Positions 1 through 10,435 of a stretch of 64,000 nt of DNA are shown one piece after another; the first letter of the stretch is position 1; each line of letters starts with the position of its first letter. The DNA lies in NCBI RefSeq assembly GCF_042677865.1, contig NZ_JBHUDD010000047.1:23851-87850 (forward strand), given 5' to 3'. The translations under genes were made by a program, and so were the position numbers. The stretch is from Lutimaribacter salitolerans (lineage in GTDB: Bacteria; Pseudomonadota; Alphaproteobacteria; Rhodobacterales; Rhodobacteraceae). Below the pieces are notes generated by a model that worked only from the letters and a program-made list of their open reading frames with translations, was not told the origin of the DNA and searched no databases.

Positions 1-1
1 T

Positions 2-811
2 TGGTATGCTGCCGCCGTCTGGCTGAACGCGGCCTGGGCCTATGACCGGGCGGGGCGCGCGGGGGTCGAGCTGTCATACACCGAAATGGTGGCCGACACC
101 TGGGCGCAGGACAAGCCCAAGCTGCCCGCACCGCATCAGGTGGCGGTCGAGCTGTGGGAAACCACGGTCGAAAAGAACATCACGTCAAAGCGCAGCCTGA
201 TCTATCATTCCTGGATCACTCTGTCGGCCACGCTGCTGGGGTTCGCCATGGGCACCGCGCTGGGCATCGCGCTGGCGGTGGGCATCGTCTATAATCGCGT
301 CATGGACATGAGCGTGATGCCTTGGGTCATCGCCAGCCAGACCATCCCGATCCTTGCCATCGCGCCGATGATCATCGTGGTGCTGAACGCGGTGGGCATT
401 TCGGGGCTGCTGCCCAAGGCGCTGATCTCGATGTATCTGTCGTTTTTCCCGGTGGTCGTGGGCATGGTCAAGGGGTTGCGCAGTCCCGGTGTGATGCAGC
501 TTGACCAGATGAAGACATGGAACGCCAGTTCGGGGCAGACGTTCTGGACCCTGCGCCTGCCATCGTCGATGCCGTATCTGTTCACCTCGATGAAGGTGGC
601 GATGGCGGCGTCGCTGGTGGGTGCCATCGTGGGCGAATTGCCCACCGGGGCGGTGGCCGGACTGGGCGCGCGCCTGCTGGCGGGAAGCTATTATGGCCAG
701 ACGATCCAGATCTGGAGCGCGCTTTTGATGGCCGCGGCACTGGCGGCGGTGTTGGTGTCCGGTATCGGCCTGATCCAGCGGATCGTGCTGAAACGCATGG
801 GGATGGCGTGA
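2..811 (+). CDS. ABC transporter permease, 5' end cut by window edge
   Basis: Inner-membrane permease of an ABC importer of the SsuC/ThiX/TauC type. The frame is open to the left edge of the window, so the first ATG in it (86) is probably internal and the true start lies upstream. It has several hydrophobic segments and a C-terminal EAA-loop-like stretch (around 515-605, with the core LRLPSSMPYLFTSMKVA) that contacts the ATPase. The stop codon overlaps the start of the next permease by one base (TGATG), so the two are translationally coupled. An ATPase gene is expected upstream. The substrate cannot be read from the sequence. Confidence 0.85.
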   Translation, partial: WYAAAVWLNAAWAYDRAGRAGVELSYTEMVADTWAQDKPKLPAPHQVAVELWETTVEKNITSKRSLIYHSWITLSATLLGFAMGTALGIALAVGIVYNRVMDMSVMPWVIASQTIPILAIAPMIIVVLNAVGISGLLPKALISMYLSFFPVVVGMVKGLRSPGVMQLDQMKTWNASSGQTFWTLRLPSSMPYLFTSMKVAMAASLVGAIVGELPTGAVAGLGARLLAGSYYGQTIQIWSALLMAAALAAVLVSGIGLIQRIVLKRMGMA

Positions 812-1656
812 TGGGCTGGGTTCTTGCAGGGCTGGTGGCATGGGCCCTGGGCTGGCTGGCCAATGTCTGGCTGGCACGCCTGCCCAAAAGCCGCGCCACG
901 GGGCTGGCGGTGCCGGTGATATTCGGCATCACGCTGCTGGTGATGTGGGAATGTTTCGTGCGCGGACTTGATGTGCCTTCGGTCATCCTGCCGCCACCCT
1001 CGGCCATTGCCGCGCGGTTCGCGATTTCCACCGGCATCCTGTGGCAGGATTTCGTGCAGACCGTGATCAAGGGTGCGCTGTCGGGCTATGTCATGGGCTG
1101 CGGCGCGGCCTTTTTGATAGCGGTGGCGATCGACCGCTTTCCGTTTCTGCAACGCGGGCTGCTGCCGGTGGGAAATTTCGTGGCCGCGCTGCCGATCATC
1201 GGCATGGCCCCGATCCTGGTGATGTGGTTCGGCTTTGACTGGCAGTCCAAGGCGGCCGTGGTCGTGGTGATGGTGTTCTTTCCAATGCTGGTGAACACCG
1301 TGCAGGGCTTGCAGGCCAGCGAGAGGATGCAGCGCGACCTGATGCGCACCTACGGGTCCAGCTACTGGCAGACGCTGCTGAAACTGCGCCTGCCGGCCGC
1401 GATGCCGTTCATCTTCAACGGGCTCAAGATCGCAACCACGCTGGCGCTGATCGGTGCGATCGTGGCCGAGTTCTTTGGCTCGCCCATCAAGGGCATGGGC
1501 TTTCGCATCTCGACCTCGGTTGGGCAGTTGGCGCTGGATCTGGTCTGGGCCGAGATCGTGGTCGCCGCCATCGCAGGGTCGGCATTTTATGGCGGGGTCG
1601 CGCTGCTGGAAAAGGCAGTGACCTTCTGGCACCCGTCGCAACGAGGCAGAGCATAA
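811..1656 (+). CDS. ABC transporter permease, second subunit
   Basis: A 281-residue integral membrane protein, homologous to the preceding permease, that likely pairs with it as a heterodimer. The start is the ATG at 811, which overlaps the previous stop; a longer open frame upstream only shadows the first permease. The EAA-type motif lies near residues 185-205 (core LKLRLPAAMPFIFNGLKIA), followed by the conserved IGAIVAEFF. The pairing of two different permeases with an NMT1-like binding protein resembles RibXY/ThiXYZ-type uptake systems for vitamins or their precursors. That is an inference from architecture only. Confidence 0.88.
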   Translation: MGWVLAGLVAWALGWLANVWLARLPKSRATGLAVPVIFGITLLVMWECFVRGLDVPSVILPPPSAIAARFAISTGILWQDFVQTVIKGALSGYVMGCGAAFLIAVAIDRFPFLQRGLLPVGNFVAALPIIGMAPILVMWFGFDWQSKAAVVVVMVFFPMLVNTVQGLQASERMQRDLMRTYGSSYWQTLLKLRLPAAMPFIFNGLKIATTLALIGAIVAEFFGSPIKGMGFRISTSVGQLALDLVWAEIVVAAIAGSAFYGGVALLEKAVTFWHPSQRGRA

Positions 1657-1699
1657 CAAAAAACAACCAAGCCAACAAACCAGCAAGGAGAGTATGACA

Positions 1700-2686
1700 A
1701 TGAAACATGTGGGAACGACACTGGGTGTGGCCGCCCTTGGCCTTTGGGGCGGCATGGCCGCCGCGGACGAGGTGACGCTGCAACTGAAATGGGTCACGCA
1801 GGCGCAGTTTGCGGGCTATTACGTGGCGCAGGACAAGGGCTTTTATGACGAAGAAGGGCTGGATGTGACGATCAAGCCCGGCGGCCCGGATATCGCGCCG
1901 ACGCAGGTGATCGCCGGGGGCGGGGCCGACGTGATGGTCGACTGGATGCCCGCCGCGCTGGCCGCGCGCGAAAAGGGTCTGCCGCTGGTCAATATCGCCC
2001 AGCCGTTCAAATCCTCGGGGATGATGCTGACCTGCCGCAAGGACAGCGGCGTGGCCACCACGGATGACCTGCCGGGCAAGACGCTGGGCGTGTGGTTCTT
2101 TGGCAACGAGTTCCCGTTCCTGAGCTGGATGAGCCAGCTTGGCATCCCCACCGATGGCAGCGACGAAGGCGTGACCGTCCTGAAACAGGGGTTCAACGTC
2201 GATCCGCTGATCCAGAACCAGGCGGCCTGTATCTCGACCATGACCTACAACGAATACTGGCAGGTGATCGACGCGGGCTTCACCCCCGAGGATCTGGTGG
2301 TGTTCAAATACGAGGATCAGGGCGTCGCCACGCTCGAGGATGGTCTCTATGTGCTCGAAGACAACTTGGACGATCCGGATTTCGTCGACCGGATGGAACT
2401 CTTTGTGCGGGCCTCGATGAAGGGCTGGAAATACGCCCAGGAAAACCCTGACGAGGCGGCCGAGATCGTACTGGACAACGACGCGACCGGCGCCCAGACC
2501 GAAGAGCACCAGAAGCGAATGATGGGCGAGATCGCCAAGCTGACCGCAGGCAGCAACGGCGCGCTGGACCCCGAGGATTACGAGCGCACGGTGCAGTCGC
2601 TGCTGGCCGGTGGGTCTGATCCGGTGATCACGCAAGAACCCGAAGGGGCCTGGACCCACGCGATCACGGACAAGGCGCTGAACTGA
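1700..2686 (+). CDS. NMT1/THI5-like ABC substrate-binding protein
   Basis: Periplasmic solute-binding protein of about 328 residues with a clear Sec signal peptide ending near AAA-DE. The mature start, LQLKWVTQAQFAGYYVAQDKG, is the typical opening of NMT1/SsuA-like proteins. The ATG at 1700 sits 9 nt after AAGGAG; the in-frame ATG at 1694 is only 3 nt away, so 1700 is preferred. It lies 43 nt after the permease genes and is followed by a strong terminator, so it closes the operon. Candidate ligands are riboflavin, a thiamine precursor or a related heterocycle; nothing in the sequence decides between them. Confidence 0.85.
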   Translation: MKHVGTTLGVAALGLWGGMAAADEVTLQLKWVTQAQFAGYYVAQDKGFYDEEGLDVTIKPGGPDIAPTQVIAGGGADVMVDWMPAALAAREKGLPLVNIAQPFKSSGMMLTCRKDSGVATTDDLPGKTLGVWFFGNEFPFLSWMSQLGIPTDGSDEGVTVLKQGFNVDPLIQNQAACISTMTYNEYWQVIDAGFTPEDLVVFKYEDQGVATLEDGLYVLEDNLDDPDFVDRMELFVRASMKGWKYAQENPDEAAEIVLDNDATGAQTEEHQKRMMGEIAKLTAGSNGALDPEDYERTVQSLLAGGSDPVITQEPEGAWTHAITDKALN

Positions 2687-2707
2687 ACCTGACCGGATGA
2701 CGACGGC

Positions 2708-2738
2708 AAGGCCCGGGTGCCCCCCGGGCCTTTTCTTT
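2708..2738 (+). terminator. Intrinsic terminator of the ABC operon
   Basis: GGCCCGGG (2710-2717) pairs with CCCGGGCC (2723-2730) across a 5-nt loop and is followed by TTTTCTTTT. It lies 22 nt after the binding-protein stop codon. Confidence 0.85.
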
Positions 2739-2770
2739 TGCGCGCTGGCCTGTGAAAGACCGGGGGTCCC

Positions 2771-2807
2771 CTTCATCTTGCCGGGTAAACTCCCGCCGGA
2801 GGCATCC
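2771..2807 (-). repeat. Degenerate Rhodobacterales-type intergenic element, copy 1
   Basis: Read on the minus strand, this is CTCCGGCGGGAGTTTACCC followed by GGCAAGATGAAG. The pattern (C/G-rich block, GAGTTT or GATATTT, then a purine-rich GATGAAG-like tail) recurs at 13145 and 42561. I recall similar strings as common intergenic elements in Roseobacter genomes. Its function is unknown. Copy number would have to be established genome-wide. Confidence 0.45.
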
Positions 2808-2857
2808 GACAGCGCCGCCAGTGCAATGGGTCAAGGTTCATCCCCCCGGTGCCACCC

Positions 2858-2877
2858 GCGGCGGCCCGGGCCGCCGC
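2858..2877. repeat. Perfect 20-bp GC palindrome downstream of amtB
   Basis: A perfect inverted repeat centred on CCCGGG, made only of G and C, 54 bp beyond the amtB stop. There is no T-run, so it is not a classic terminator, although it could stabilise the 3' end of the amtB message. The ambiguous base at 2897 lies 20 bp away, as expected if the hairpin disturbed sequencing. Confidence 0.5.
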
Positions 2878-2930
2878 CCCCAAGGGCGCAGGCGAGNGGT
2901 CAGTGTCAAAGAAGCTGATGGAAGGAGGTA

Positions 2931-4253
<1,323 letters not shown>

Positions 4254-4279
4254 CATCTTGTCCTTTCCCCCTGCACGCA

Positions 4280-4618
4280 TCACAGCGCGTCTTCGTTGGT
4301 TTCGCCGGTGCGCACGCGCACGGCCTGCTGAAGGTCCAGCACAAAGATCTTGCCGTCACCGATCTTGCCGGTCTTGGCGGTCTTTGCGATGGTTTCGACC
4401 ACCTGATCGGCCATCGCGGCGTTCACGGCGATCTCCAGCTTGATCTTGGGCACGAAATTCACGGCATATTCGGCACCGCGATAGATTTCGGTGTGGCCCG
4501 ACTGTGCGCCGAACCCCTTGATTTCGGTCACCATCATCCCGCGCACGCCGATTTCGGTCAGCGCTTCGCGGACCTCTTCGAGCTTGAACGGTTTGATCGT
4601 TGCAATGATCAGTTTCAC
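4280..4618 (-). CDS. glnK: Nitrogen regulatory protein P-II
   Basis: A 112-residue signalling protein, exactly the P-II family length, that senses 2-oxoglutarate and ATP/ADP and controls AmtB. The start is GTG at 4618, giving VKLIIATIKPFKL; the long upstream extension of the frame is non-coding. An AAAGGGGA ribosome-binding site precedes it. The T-loop RGAEYAVNF carries Tyr51, the uridylylation site of GlnD. It is the first gene of the glnK-amtB operon. It could be named glnB, but pairing with amtB favours glnK. Confidence 0.95.
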   Translation of the reverse strand: MKLIIATIKPFKLEEVREALTEIGVRGMMVTEIKGFGAQSGHTEIYRGAEYAVNFVPKIKLEIAVNAAMADQVVETIAKTAKTGKIGDGKIFVLDLQQAVRVRTGETNEDAL

Positions 4619-4879
4619 CTTAGTCCCCTTTGCGACTTGCGGCGGTGGGTGCCCGCCAGTTTGCAGATGCAGAAAATCGGAGAGTCGGGGCCAAGAGGAA
4701 GGTTTGGTGCTGTATCCGTGGGCATTAATCTGGGGTAAACGCACAAAAATTAATCTCAATAGGAAATATGCCTAAAAAATAGTCAAAACAAAAAGATCAT
4801 GGGGTCCATGTGCAGGGTCAACATCTGTTGCTATCAGGGGTATGGTCGGTGCAATCAAAAGGGCTCGGGCAGGGCGATC
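4619..4879. promoter_or_regulatory. Divergent promoter region glnK / mrcA
   Basis: A 261-bp region between divergent starts. The stretch 4735-4798 is strikingly AT-rich against a GC-rich background (AATTAATC, CCTAAAAAATAG), as expected for core promoters. I looked for a sigma-54 GG-N10-GC element on the glnK side and found no convincing match. No gene-like ORF is visible. Confidence 0.45.
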
Positions 4880-7114
4880 ATGGCTGATTCAGGACGCAGG
4901 CGGCCACCACTGGTGGCAGAACGGCGCTACGGCAGAACGACGAAGAAGACGGCGAAACCGGCAGCGCGCAAGCCTGCGGGCAAGAAACCCGTGCGGCGCA
5001 AACCTGCGCGGCAACGCAATCCGGTGGCCGCGTTCTTCATCGGGATCATCCGGTTCTTCTGGCGCATCATCTGGGGCGTGTCGTGGCGGCTGGGAACGGT
5101 GGCCTTGCTGCTGCTGGGTCTGGCGGTCGGGTATTTCTACAGCAGCCTTCCGGACCTGGATCAGGTGCTGGACGGGCGGCAGCGCGGGTCGGTCACGCTG
5201 CTGGATGCCAATGGCGCGAAATTCGCATGGCGTGGCGATCAGTTCGGCGGAGTCGTGACCGCGGACATGGTCAGCCCGCATCTGAAGAATGCCGTCATCG
5301 CGATCGAGGACAAGCGGTTCTATCGTCATTTCGGCGTCAGCCCGCGCGGGATCGCCAGCGCCATCCGCATCAACATGCGCGAGGGGCGCAGCCCGTTTTC
5401 CGGCCATGGCGGATCGACCATCACGCAGCAGACGGCCAAGCTGATGTGTCTCGGGGTGGAGTACGATCCCGCGCAATGGAAGACCGAAGCCGCCTACGAG
5501 GCGGATTGCCGCCGCAACTCGCTGTCGCGCAAGGCCAAGGAGGCGGTCTATGCGTTGGCGATGGAGGCGAAATACACCAAGGACGAGATCCTGACGATCT
5601 ACATGAACCGCGCCTATATGGGCGGCGGGGCGTTCGGGGCCGAGGCTGCGTCGCAGCGGTTTTTCGGCAAGACCGCGGGGCAGTTGATTCCGGCGGAAGG
5701 CGCGATGCTGGCGGGTCTGTTGACCGCGCCCACGGCGCTGTCGCCCACCAATAACCTGGAGCGGTCGCAGGACCGGGCCGGGCTGGTGATCGGGCTGATG
5801 CGCGATCAGGGCTATCTGACGGACGCGCAGGCACGCGAGGCACGGGCCAACCCGGCGCAACTGTCCGAGGCGGCCGAGGCGCAAGCGGGCGGGTACTTTG
5901 CCGATTGGGTGATGTCGTCCGGCCCCGAGTTCTTTACCCGCAATACGTCGGATGACGTGATCATCGGCACCACGCTGGACCCGCGCGTGCAGCGGGCCGC
6001 CGAGGACGCGATGAAGCACATCTTTGAAACCAAGGTGCGCGAGGGGTCAAAGGCGCAGGCGGCCATCGTGGTCATGGATGCCGAAGGTGCCGTGCGGGCC
6101 ATGGTCGGCGGGCGTCAGACCAAGGTGATCGGGGCGTTCAACCGCGCCACGCAGGCGCTGCGGCAAAGCGGATCGGCGTTCAAGCCGTTTGTCTATGCCG
6201 CCGCGCTGGACATGGGATATTCGGCCAACGACGTGATCGAGGACGCGCCCTATTGCATCACCATCCCCGGTTCGGGCGAGTGGTGCCCGCAGAACTACAG
6301 CCGCGATTACAAGGGCCCGGTGACGTTGACCCGGGCGCTGAGCGACTCTCTGAACATACCGGCGGTCAAGGTGGCGCAGAGCGTCGGGCTGGACATGGTG
6401 CGCAAGGTGGCCGGCGATTTCGGCATCGCCTCGGACATGGCGCTGGGGCCGGCGCTGGCGCTGGGGGCGTCCGACACGACGCTGATCGAGATGACGGGAG
6501 CCTATGCCGGTATCCTGAACGGCGGATCGTCCGTCACGCCTTATGGTCTGGTCGAGCTGAAGATGCTGGGCGATGACACGCCGGTGATGTCGGCGACGGG
6601 CGGTATCGGCGAACGGGTGATCCAGGAGGACGCCGCGCGCGAGCTGACATGGATGATGCATCAGGTGGTGACCGATGGCACCGGCGGCCGTGCGCGCATG
6701 CCCGATGGCCGCCCCGTGGCGGGCAAGACCGGCACGACGCAGGCCGCGCGCGATGCCTGGTTCATCGGGTTTTCCGCCGATTACGTGGCCGGTGTCTGGA
6801 TGGGCTATGACGACAACACGCCTCTGACCGGGGTGACGGGATCGGGCCTGCCTGCCGAGATCTGGCACGAGACGATGACACGCGTGCACGAGGGCGTGCC
6901 GGTGCGCGAGCTGCCGATGACGCCGCCTGCCGCGATGTCCGAGTTTTCCGAGCAGCCCGGGCAGATGACGCCGCAGGACAGCACCCGCAACGGGATCGAG
7001 GCCGTGCTGGACAGCCTGTTCGGAGGCGGTCGCAGCGGCGGCGGTGGTGGCGGTGGTGGTGGTGGCGGCACAGCCGAGCCGGGCCAGGCACCGACGCAGG
7101 GTGGCACCCGGTAG
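4880..7114 (+). CDS. Class A penicillin-binding protein (PBP1A family)
   Basis: Bifunctional peptidoglycan synthase of about 744 residues. The start is ATG 4880, preceded by AGGG; 27 upstream in-frame codons are not protein-like. It begins with a basic Lys/Arg/Pro-rich cytoplasmic tail (residues 5-50) and one membrane segment (about 55-85). The GT51 glycosyltransferase carries catalytic Glu143 in AIEDKRFYRH and the GGSTITQQ motif. The transpeptidase has SAFK (Ser432-Lys435), SLN and KTGT (Lys616). The C-terminus is a low-complexity tail with 11 consecutive glycines. A loop inserted after the GT51 QQT motif contains two cysteines. Confidence 0.93.
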   Translation: MADSGRRRPPLVAERRYGRTTKKTAKPAARKPAGKKPVRRKPARQRNPVAAFFIGIIRFFWRIIWGVSWRLGTVALLLLGLAVGYFYSSLPDLDQVLDGRQRGSVTLLDANGAKFAWRGDQFGGVVTADMVSPHLKNAVIAIEDKRFYRHFGVSPRGIASAIRINMREGRSPFSGHGGSTITQQTAKLMCLGVEYDPAQWKTEAAYEADCRRNSLSRKAKEAVYALAMEAKYTKDEILTIYMNRAYMGGGAFGAEAASQRFFGKTAGQLIPAEGAMLAGLLTAPTALSPTNNLERSQDRAGLVIGLMRDQGYLTDAQAREARANPAQLSEAAEAQAGGYFADWVMSSGPEFFTRNTSDDVIIGTTLDPRVQRAAEDAMKHIFETKVREGSKAQAAIVVMDAEGAVRAMVGGRQTKVIGAFNRATQALRQSGSAFKPFVYAAALDMGYSANDVIEDAPYCITIPGSGEWCPQNYSRDYKGPVTLTRALSDSLNIPAVKVAQSVGLDMVRKVAGDFGIASDMALGPALALGASDTTLIEMTGAYAGILNGGSSVTPYGLVELKMLGDDTPVMSATGGIGERVIQEDAARELTWMMHQVVTDGTGGRARMPDGRPVAGKTGTTQAARDAWFIGFSADYVAGVWMGYDDNTPLTGVTGSGLPAEIWHETMTRVHEGVPVRELPMTPPAAMSEFSEQPGQMTPQDSTRNGIEAVLDSLFGGGRSGGGGGGGGGGGTAEPGQAPTQGGTR

Positions 7115-7119
7115 AGGCG

Positions 7120-7740
7120 TCAGGCTGCCGCGCGCAGGTCCGCGATCATCTGGTCGATGTTGCCGCCGCGCCGGTCCAGCATCGCGCCGATCTCGGTGCG
7201 TTCGGTCAGCAGCATGTTCACGCCTTCGATGAACATGTTGAAGAACCTGTCACTGCCCGAGCGGTCGGAAACCAGAAAGGTCACGTTGAACGGGGCCTTG
7301 CCGCGCAGGATTGCCGTGGTGCGCACCTCGATGAAGCTTTTGACGGCGCGTGCCTCGTTCACCTCGATCCGGCCGCCGATGAAGTCGCGGAAGCGGCGGC
7401 CATACTTGACCGAGATGAAACGCTGGAACGCCTGGGTAAAGGCGCGCATCTGGGCGGGGTTGGCACGGCGGGCATCGGCCCCCAGCGCATAGCGGGCAAT
7501 CGTGGGCACGTCGGCGTAGCGCGTGAAGATGCCTTCGAATTCGCGGTACATCGCGGCCTCGGACTGGCCCGAGCTGATGACGGCGTTGATTTCGGCCACC
7601 AGCTTGTCCACCAGCGACTTGGCCGCGGCCTCGGTCATCGCAAAGGCGGGTGTGGGCAGGAACGGCAGCGCGGCGATGGTGCCGCCGATCAGGCCGAGGA
7701 AGCCGCGGCGCGAGCGGTTGGAGCGTGGTCTATTCTGCAT
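7120..7740 (-). CDS. mlaC: MlaC-type phospholipid-binding protein
   Basis: Periplasmic lipid shuttle of about 206 residues (toluene-tolerance Ttg2/MlaC family). The N-terminus has RRGFLGLIGG, a possible Tat motif, before a hydrophobic stretch and AFA cleavage site. The core contains FEGIFTRYADVPTIARYALG and RFFNMFIEGVNML, typical of the family. Start ATG 7740 overlaps the end of mlaA by 11 bp, so the two are co-translated. MlaC moves phospholipids between the outer-membrane MlaA complex and the inner-membrane MlaFEDB ABC transporter, which is not in this window. Confidence 0.88.
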   Translation of the reverse strand: MQNRPRSNRSRRGFLGLIGGTIAALPFLPTPAFAMTEAAAKSLVDKLVAEINAVISSGQSEAAMYREFEGIFTRYADVPTIARYALGADARRANPAQMRAFTQAFQRFISVKYGRRFRDFIGGRIEVNEARAVKSFIEVRTTAILRGKAPFNVTFLVSDRSGSDRFFNMFIEGVNMLLTERTEIGAMLDRRGGNIDQMIADLRAAA

Positions 7741-8527
7741 AGGGATCATCATAGGGGTCCTCGTACATCGGGTCGTTGCCGGTGGCATAGGGGTCGTCAT
7801 AATCGGCATCCGAACCACCGCCGAGTTCGAACCGCCGGTTCTGCAGGTACATCAGCCGCGTCTGGGCATAGCTGTCGGCGCTGTCGTACAGCACCGAATC
7901 AACCGTGCCGGAAAACTGGCCCCGGTCGGCGACACGCGCGGCGATGTTGACGCCGGTGGCATAGTATTTCTCGGGTTTGGGCAGGCTGCCGGTCAGCGGA
8001 TTCAGGAAAAAGTCGACCGCGCGGCCAGCCACGTCGCGCTGTGTCGAGGGGCCAAAAACGGGAAGTTCCACATAGGCCCCTTCTCCGACACCCCATGTGT
8101 GCAGGGTTTCACCGAAATCGGTGTCGAACTCGGGCATCCCCAGCGCGCTGGCCATGTCGATCAGACCGCCCAGCCCGACCGTGGTGTTCACCGCAAAGCG
8201 CAGGGTGTTCATGATCGCGCCTTCGACATTGCCCTGAAGGGCGTGGTTCACGAAATGCCGTGGTTCGCTGAGGTTGTCGGCGAAATTGGACACGCCGGAG
8301 GTGACCGGGCCGGGTACGCCCTGCGCAAGGCCCCGGCTGGCAGGGCCGACAAGGGCACGGTCGAGGTTGCGGTTGAACTCGTGGCGAACGCGGTTCTCGT
8401 CCTCGTAGGGGTCGTTGATTCCGCTGGAAACAGGGGCAGCACAGGCCGCGACTCCGGCAAGGGCCACGCCCGAAATCAGGGACCGAAAAAAGGATGAGCG
8501 CGTGATCTTCAATTTATTTCCCACCAT
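7730..8527 (-). CDS. mlaA: Outer-membrane lipoprotein MlaA (VacJ)
   Basis: A 265-residue lipoprotein with lipobox AGVAAC near residue 28. Family motifs include DPYEDENRVRHEFN, RGLAQGVPGPVTSGVSNF and GVGEGAYVELPVFGPST. It removes mislocalised phospholipids from the outer leaflet of the outer membrane. The start is uncertain: ATG 8527 is used, but a TTG six codons later (KITRSS...) has a better GTGGGA ribosome-binding site and gives a cleaner signal peptide. The C-terminus is unusually rich in Asp, Tyr and Pro (repeated DDPY/EDPY units). Operon with mlaC. Confidence 0.9.
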   Translation of the reverse strand: MVGNKLKITRSSFFRSLISGVALAGVAACAAPVSSGINDPYEDENRVRHEFNRNLDRALVGPASRGLAQGVPGPVTSGVSNFADNLSEPRHFVNHALQGNVEGAIMNTLRFAVNTTVGLGGLIDMASALGMPEFDTDFGETLHTWGVGEGAYVELPVFGPSTQRDVAGRAVDFFLNPLTGSLPKPEKYYATGVNIAARVADRGQFSGTVDSVLYDSADSYAQTRLMYLQNRRFELGGGSDADYDDPYATGNDPMYEDPYDDPYAE

Positions 8528-8701
8528 AATGCATGTAGATGTACCTAATTCAATTGGCGGTCGAACCCACCCCCTGCTACCCAGATAGACAGTGCTGTGG
8601 CAGATTCGCGACAGCAACACAAAAGCATTTGAACACCCGCTGCCTGTTGGCAAAACTGTGCCGGGCAGATGAATGATTAGACAGATCGGCGGAAGACGTA
8701 C

Positions 8702-10435
8702 ATGACATCCAAGAAAACCGAAGCAGGACGCGCGGAACTGGTCGCGGTGCGCAAGCAGAGCCGGTACCTGTACTGGTTCGTCGGCATTTTCAGCGTGTTC
8801 GCCAACCTTCTGATGCTGACCGGCCCGATCTACATGTTGCAGATCTATGACCGGGTGCTGGGCAGCCGGTCGTATGAGACGCTGTTCGCGCTGACGGTGC
8901 TGGTGGCGTTCCTGTACGGCATGATGGGGCTGCTGGATTACACGCGCGGGCGCGTCATGGCCCGGGTGGGCGCAAGGTTTCAGTCGGCGCTGGACAAGCG
9001 GGTGTTCGACGCGGTGATCCGCAAGTCGGCGCTGAAATCGGACGAGCAGACCTCGGGCGGGCTGCGCGATCTGGAATCGGTGCAGCGGCTGATGGCGTCG
9101 CCGGTGCTGATGTCGGTGTTCGACATCCCTGCCACGCCGTTCTTCCTGCTGGCCATCGCGATCTTTCACCCGTGGCTGGGCTATCTGGCCATTGTCGGCG
9201 GGGCGATCCTGATCTTCGTGACGGTGATCAACCAGTATGTCACGCGTCGCCCGGTGACCGAGGCCAACAGCGCCACCTATCATGCCGAGATGGTGTCGAA
9301 CCAGATCCAGTCGGAATCCGAGATGGTGCAGGCGATGGGCATGCGCGACGCGGCGTTTGCGCGCTGGCAGGCGGTGCGCGACCAGTCGCTGGACCGTCAG
9401 ATCGGCGCGGCGGACCTGTCGGGCACGTTCACCTCGACCACCAAGACATTCCGGCTGTTCCTGCAATCGGCCATGCTGGGTCTTGGGGCCTATCTGGTGT
9501 TGCAGGGCGAGCTGACGCCGGGCGCGATGATCGCGGGGTCGATCCTGATGGGGCGCGCGCTGGCACCGATCGAGATGGCGGTGAACCAGTGGCCCGTGGT
9601 GCAGCGCGCGGTCAAGGGCTGGCAGAACCTCGAGGAACTGCTGGGCGAGGTGCCGCCCGAACAGCCGCGCACCGCCCTGCCGAAACCGCGCGCCATTCTG
9701 GACGTGCAGCAGGCCACCATCGTGCCCCCGGGCGAGGCCCAGGCGTCGCTGCGCATGGTCAGCTTCAAGGTCGAGCCGGGGCAGGCCGTGGGCGTGATCG
9801 GCCCGTCCGGGGCGGGAAAGTCCACGCTGGCCCGCGCCATCACAGGGGTCTGGCGACCGGCCGGGGGCAAGATCCGGCTGGATGGGGCCTCGCTGGATCA
9901 GTACGAACCCACGGTTCTGGGCGAGCATATCGGCTATCTGCCGCAGCGGGTGCAGTTGTTTGACGGCTCGATCGCCGCCAACATCGCCCGGCTGGCGGGC
10001 CAGCCCGACCCGGAAAAGGTGGTTGCGGCGGCCAAGAAGGCGGGTGCGCATGACATGATCCTGAAGCTGCCCAACGGCTATGACACGCAGGTGTCGGCGG
10101 CGGGCGGGCGTCTGTCGGGCGGGCAGATGCAGCGCATCGGGCTGGCCCGGGCGATGTATTCCGACCCGATGATCCTTGTGCTGGACGAGCCGAACTCGAA
10201 CCTCGACAACGAGGGCAGTGACGCGCTGAACCTTGCGATCCGGCAGATGAAATCCGAAGGCAAGTCGGTTCTGATCATGGCGCACCGGCCCGCGGCGATT
10301 CAGGAATGCGACATGCTGCTGATGCTGGAAGGCGGACAGCGCGTGGCCTATGGACCAAAGGAAGAGGTGCTGCGCAAGGTCGTGCAGAACCATCAGCAGA
10401 TCACCCAGAGCAAGGGCGGGGGCGGTGTACGATGA
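8702..10435 (+). CDS. Type I secretion ABC transporter (PrtD family)
   Basis: Inner-membrane ATPase/permease of 577 residues for one-step export of unfolded proteins with a C-terminal, usually RTX-type, signal. The N-terminal half is the transmembrane domain (YLYWFVGIFSVFANLLMLTGPIYMLQ onward). The ATPase half has Walker A GPSGAGKST (367-375), signature LSGGQ (471-475) and Walker B ILVLDEP. Like other PrtD proteins it lacks a peptidase C39-like domain. It overlaps the adaptor gene by ATGA. No RTX substrate or TolC-type outer-membrane gene lies nearby, so those partners must be encoded elsewhere. Confidence 0.92.
   Translation: MTSKKTEAGRAELVAVRKQSRYLYWFVGIFSVFANLLMLTGPIYMLQIYDRVLGSRSYETLFALTVLVAFLYGMMGLLDYTRGRVMARVGARFQSALDKRVFDAVIRKSALKSDEQTSGGLRDLESVQRLMASPVLMSVFDIPATPFFLLAIAIFHPWLGYLAIVGGAILIFVTVINQYVTRRPVTEANSATYHAEMVSNQIQSESEMVQAMGMRDAAFARWQAVRDQSLDRQIGAADLSGTFTSTTKTFRLFLQSAMLGLGAYLVLQGELTPGAMIAGSILMGRALAPIEMAVNQWPVVQRAVKGWQNLEELLGEVPPEQPRTALPKPRAILDVQQATIVPPGEAQASLRMVSFKVEPGQAVGVIGPSGAGKSTLARAITGVWRPAGGKIRLDGASLDQYEPTVLGEHIGYLPQRVQLFDGSIAANIARLAGQPDPEKVVAAAKKAGAHDMILKLPNGYDTQVSAAGGRLSGGQMQRIGLARAMYSDPMILVLDEPNSNLDNEGSDALNLAIRQMKSEGKSVLIMAHRPAAIQECDMLLMLEGGQRVAYGPKEEVLRKVVQNHQQITQSKGGGGVR

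Noticed and set aside
4619..4800. Sigma-54 promoter and NtrC sites for glnK-amtB
   Set aside because: No GG-N10-GC element with acceptable flanks was found; nearby GG and GC pairs have the wrong spacing.
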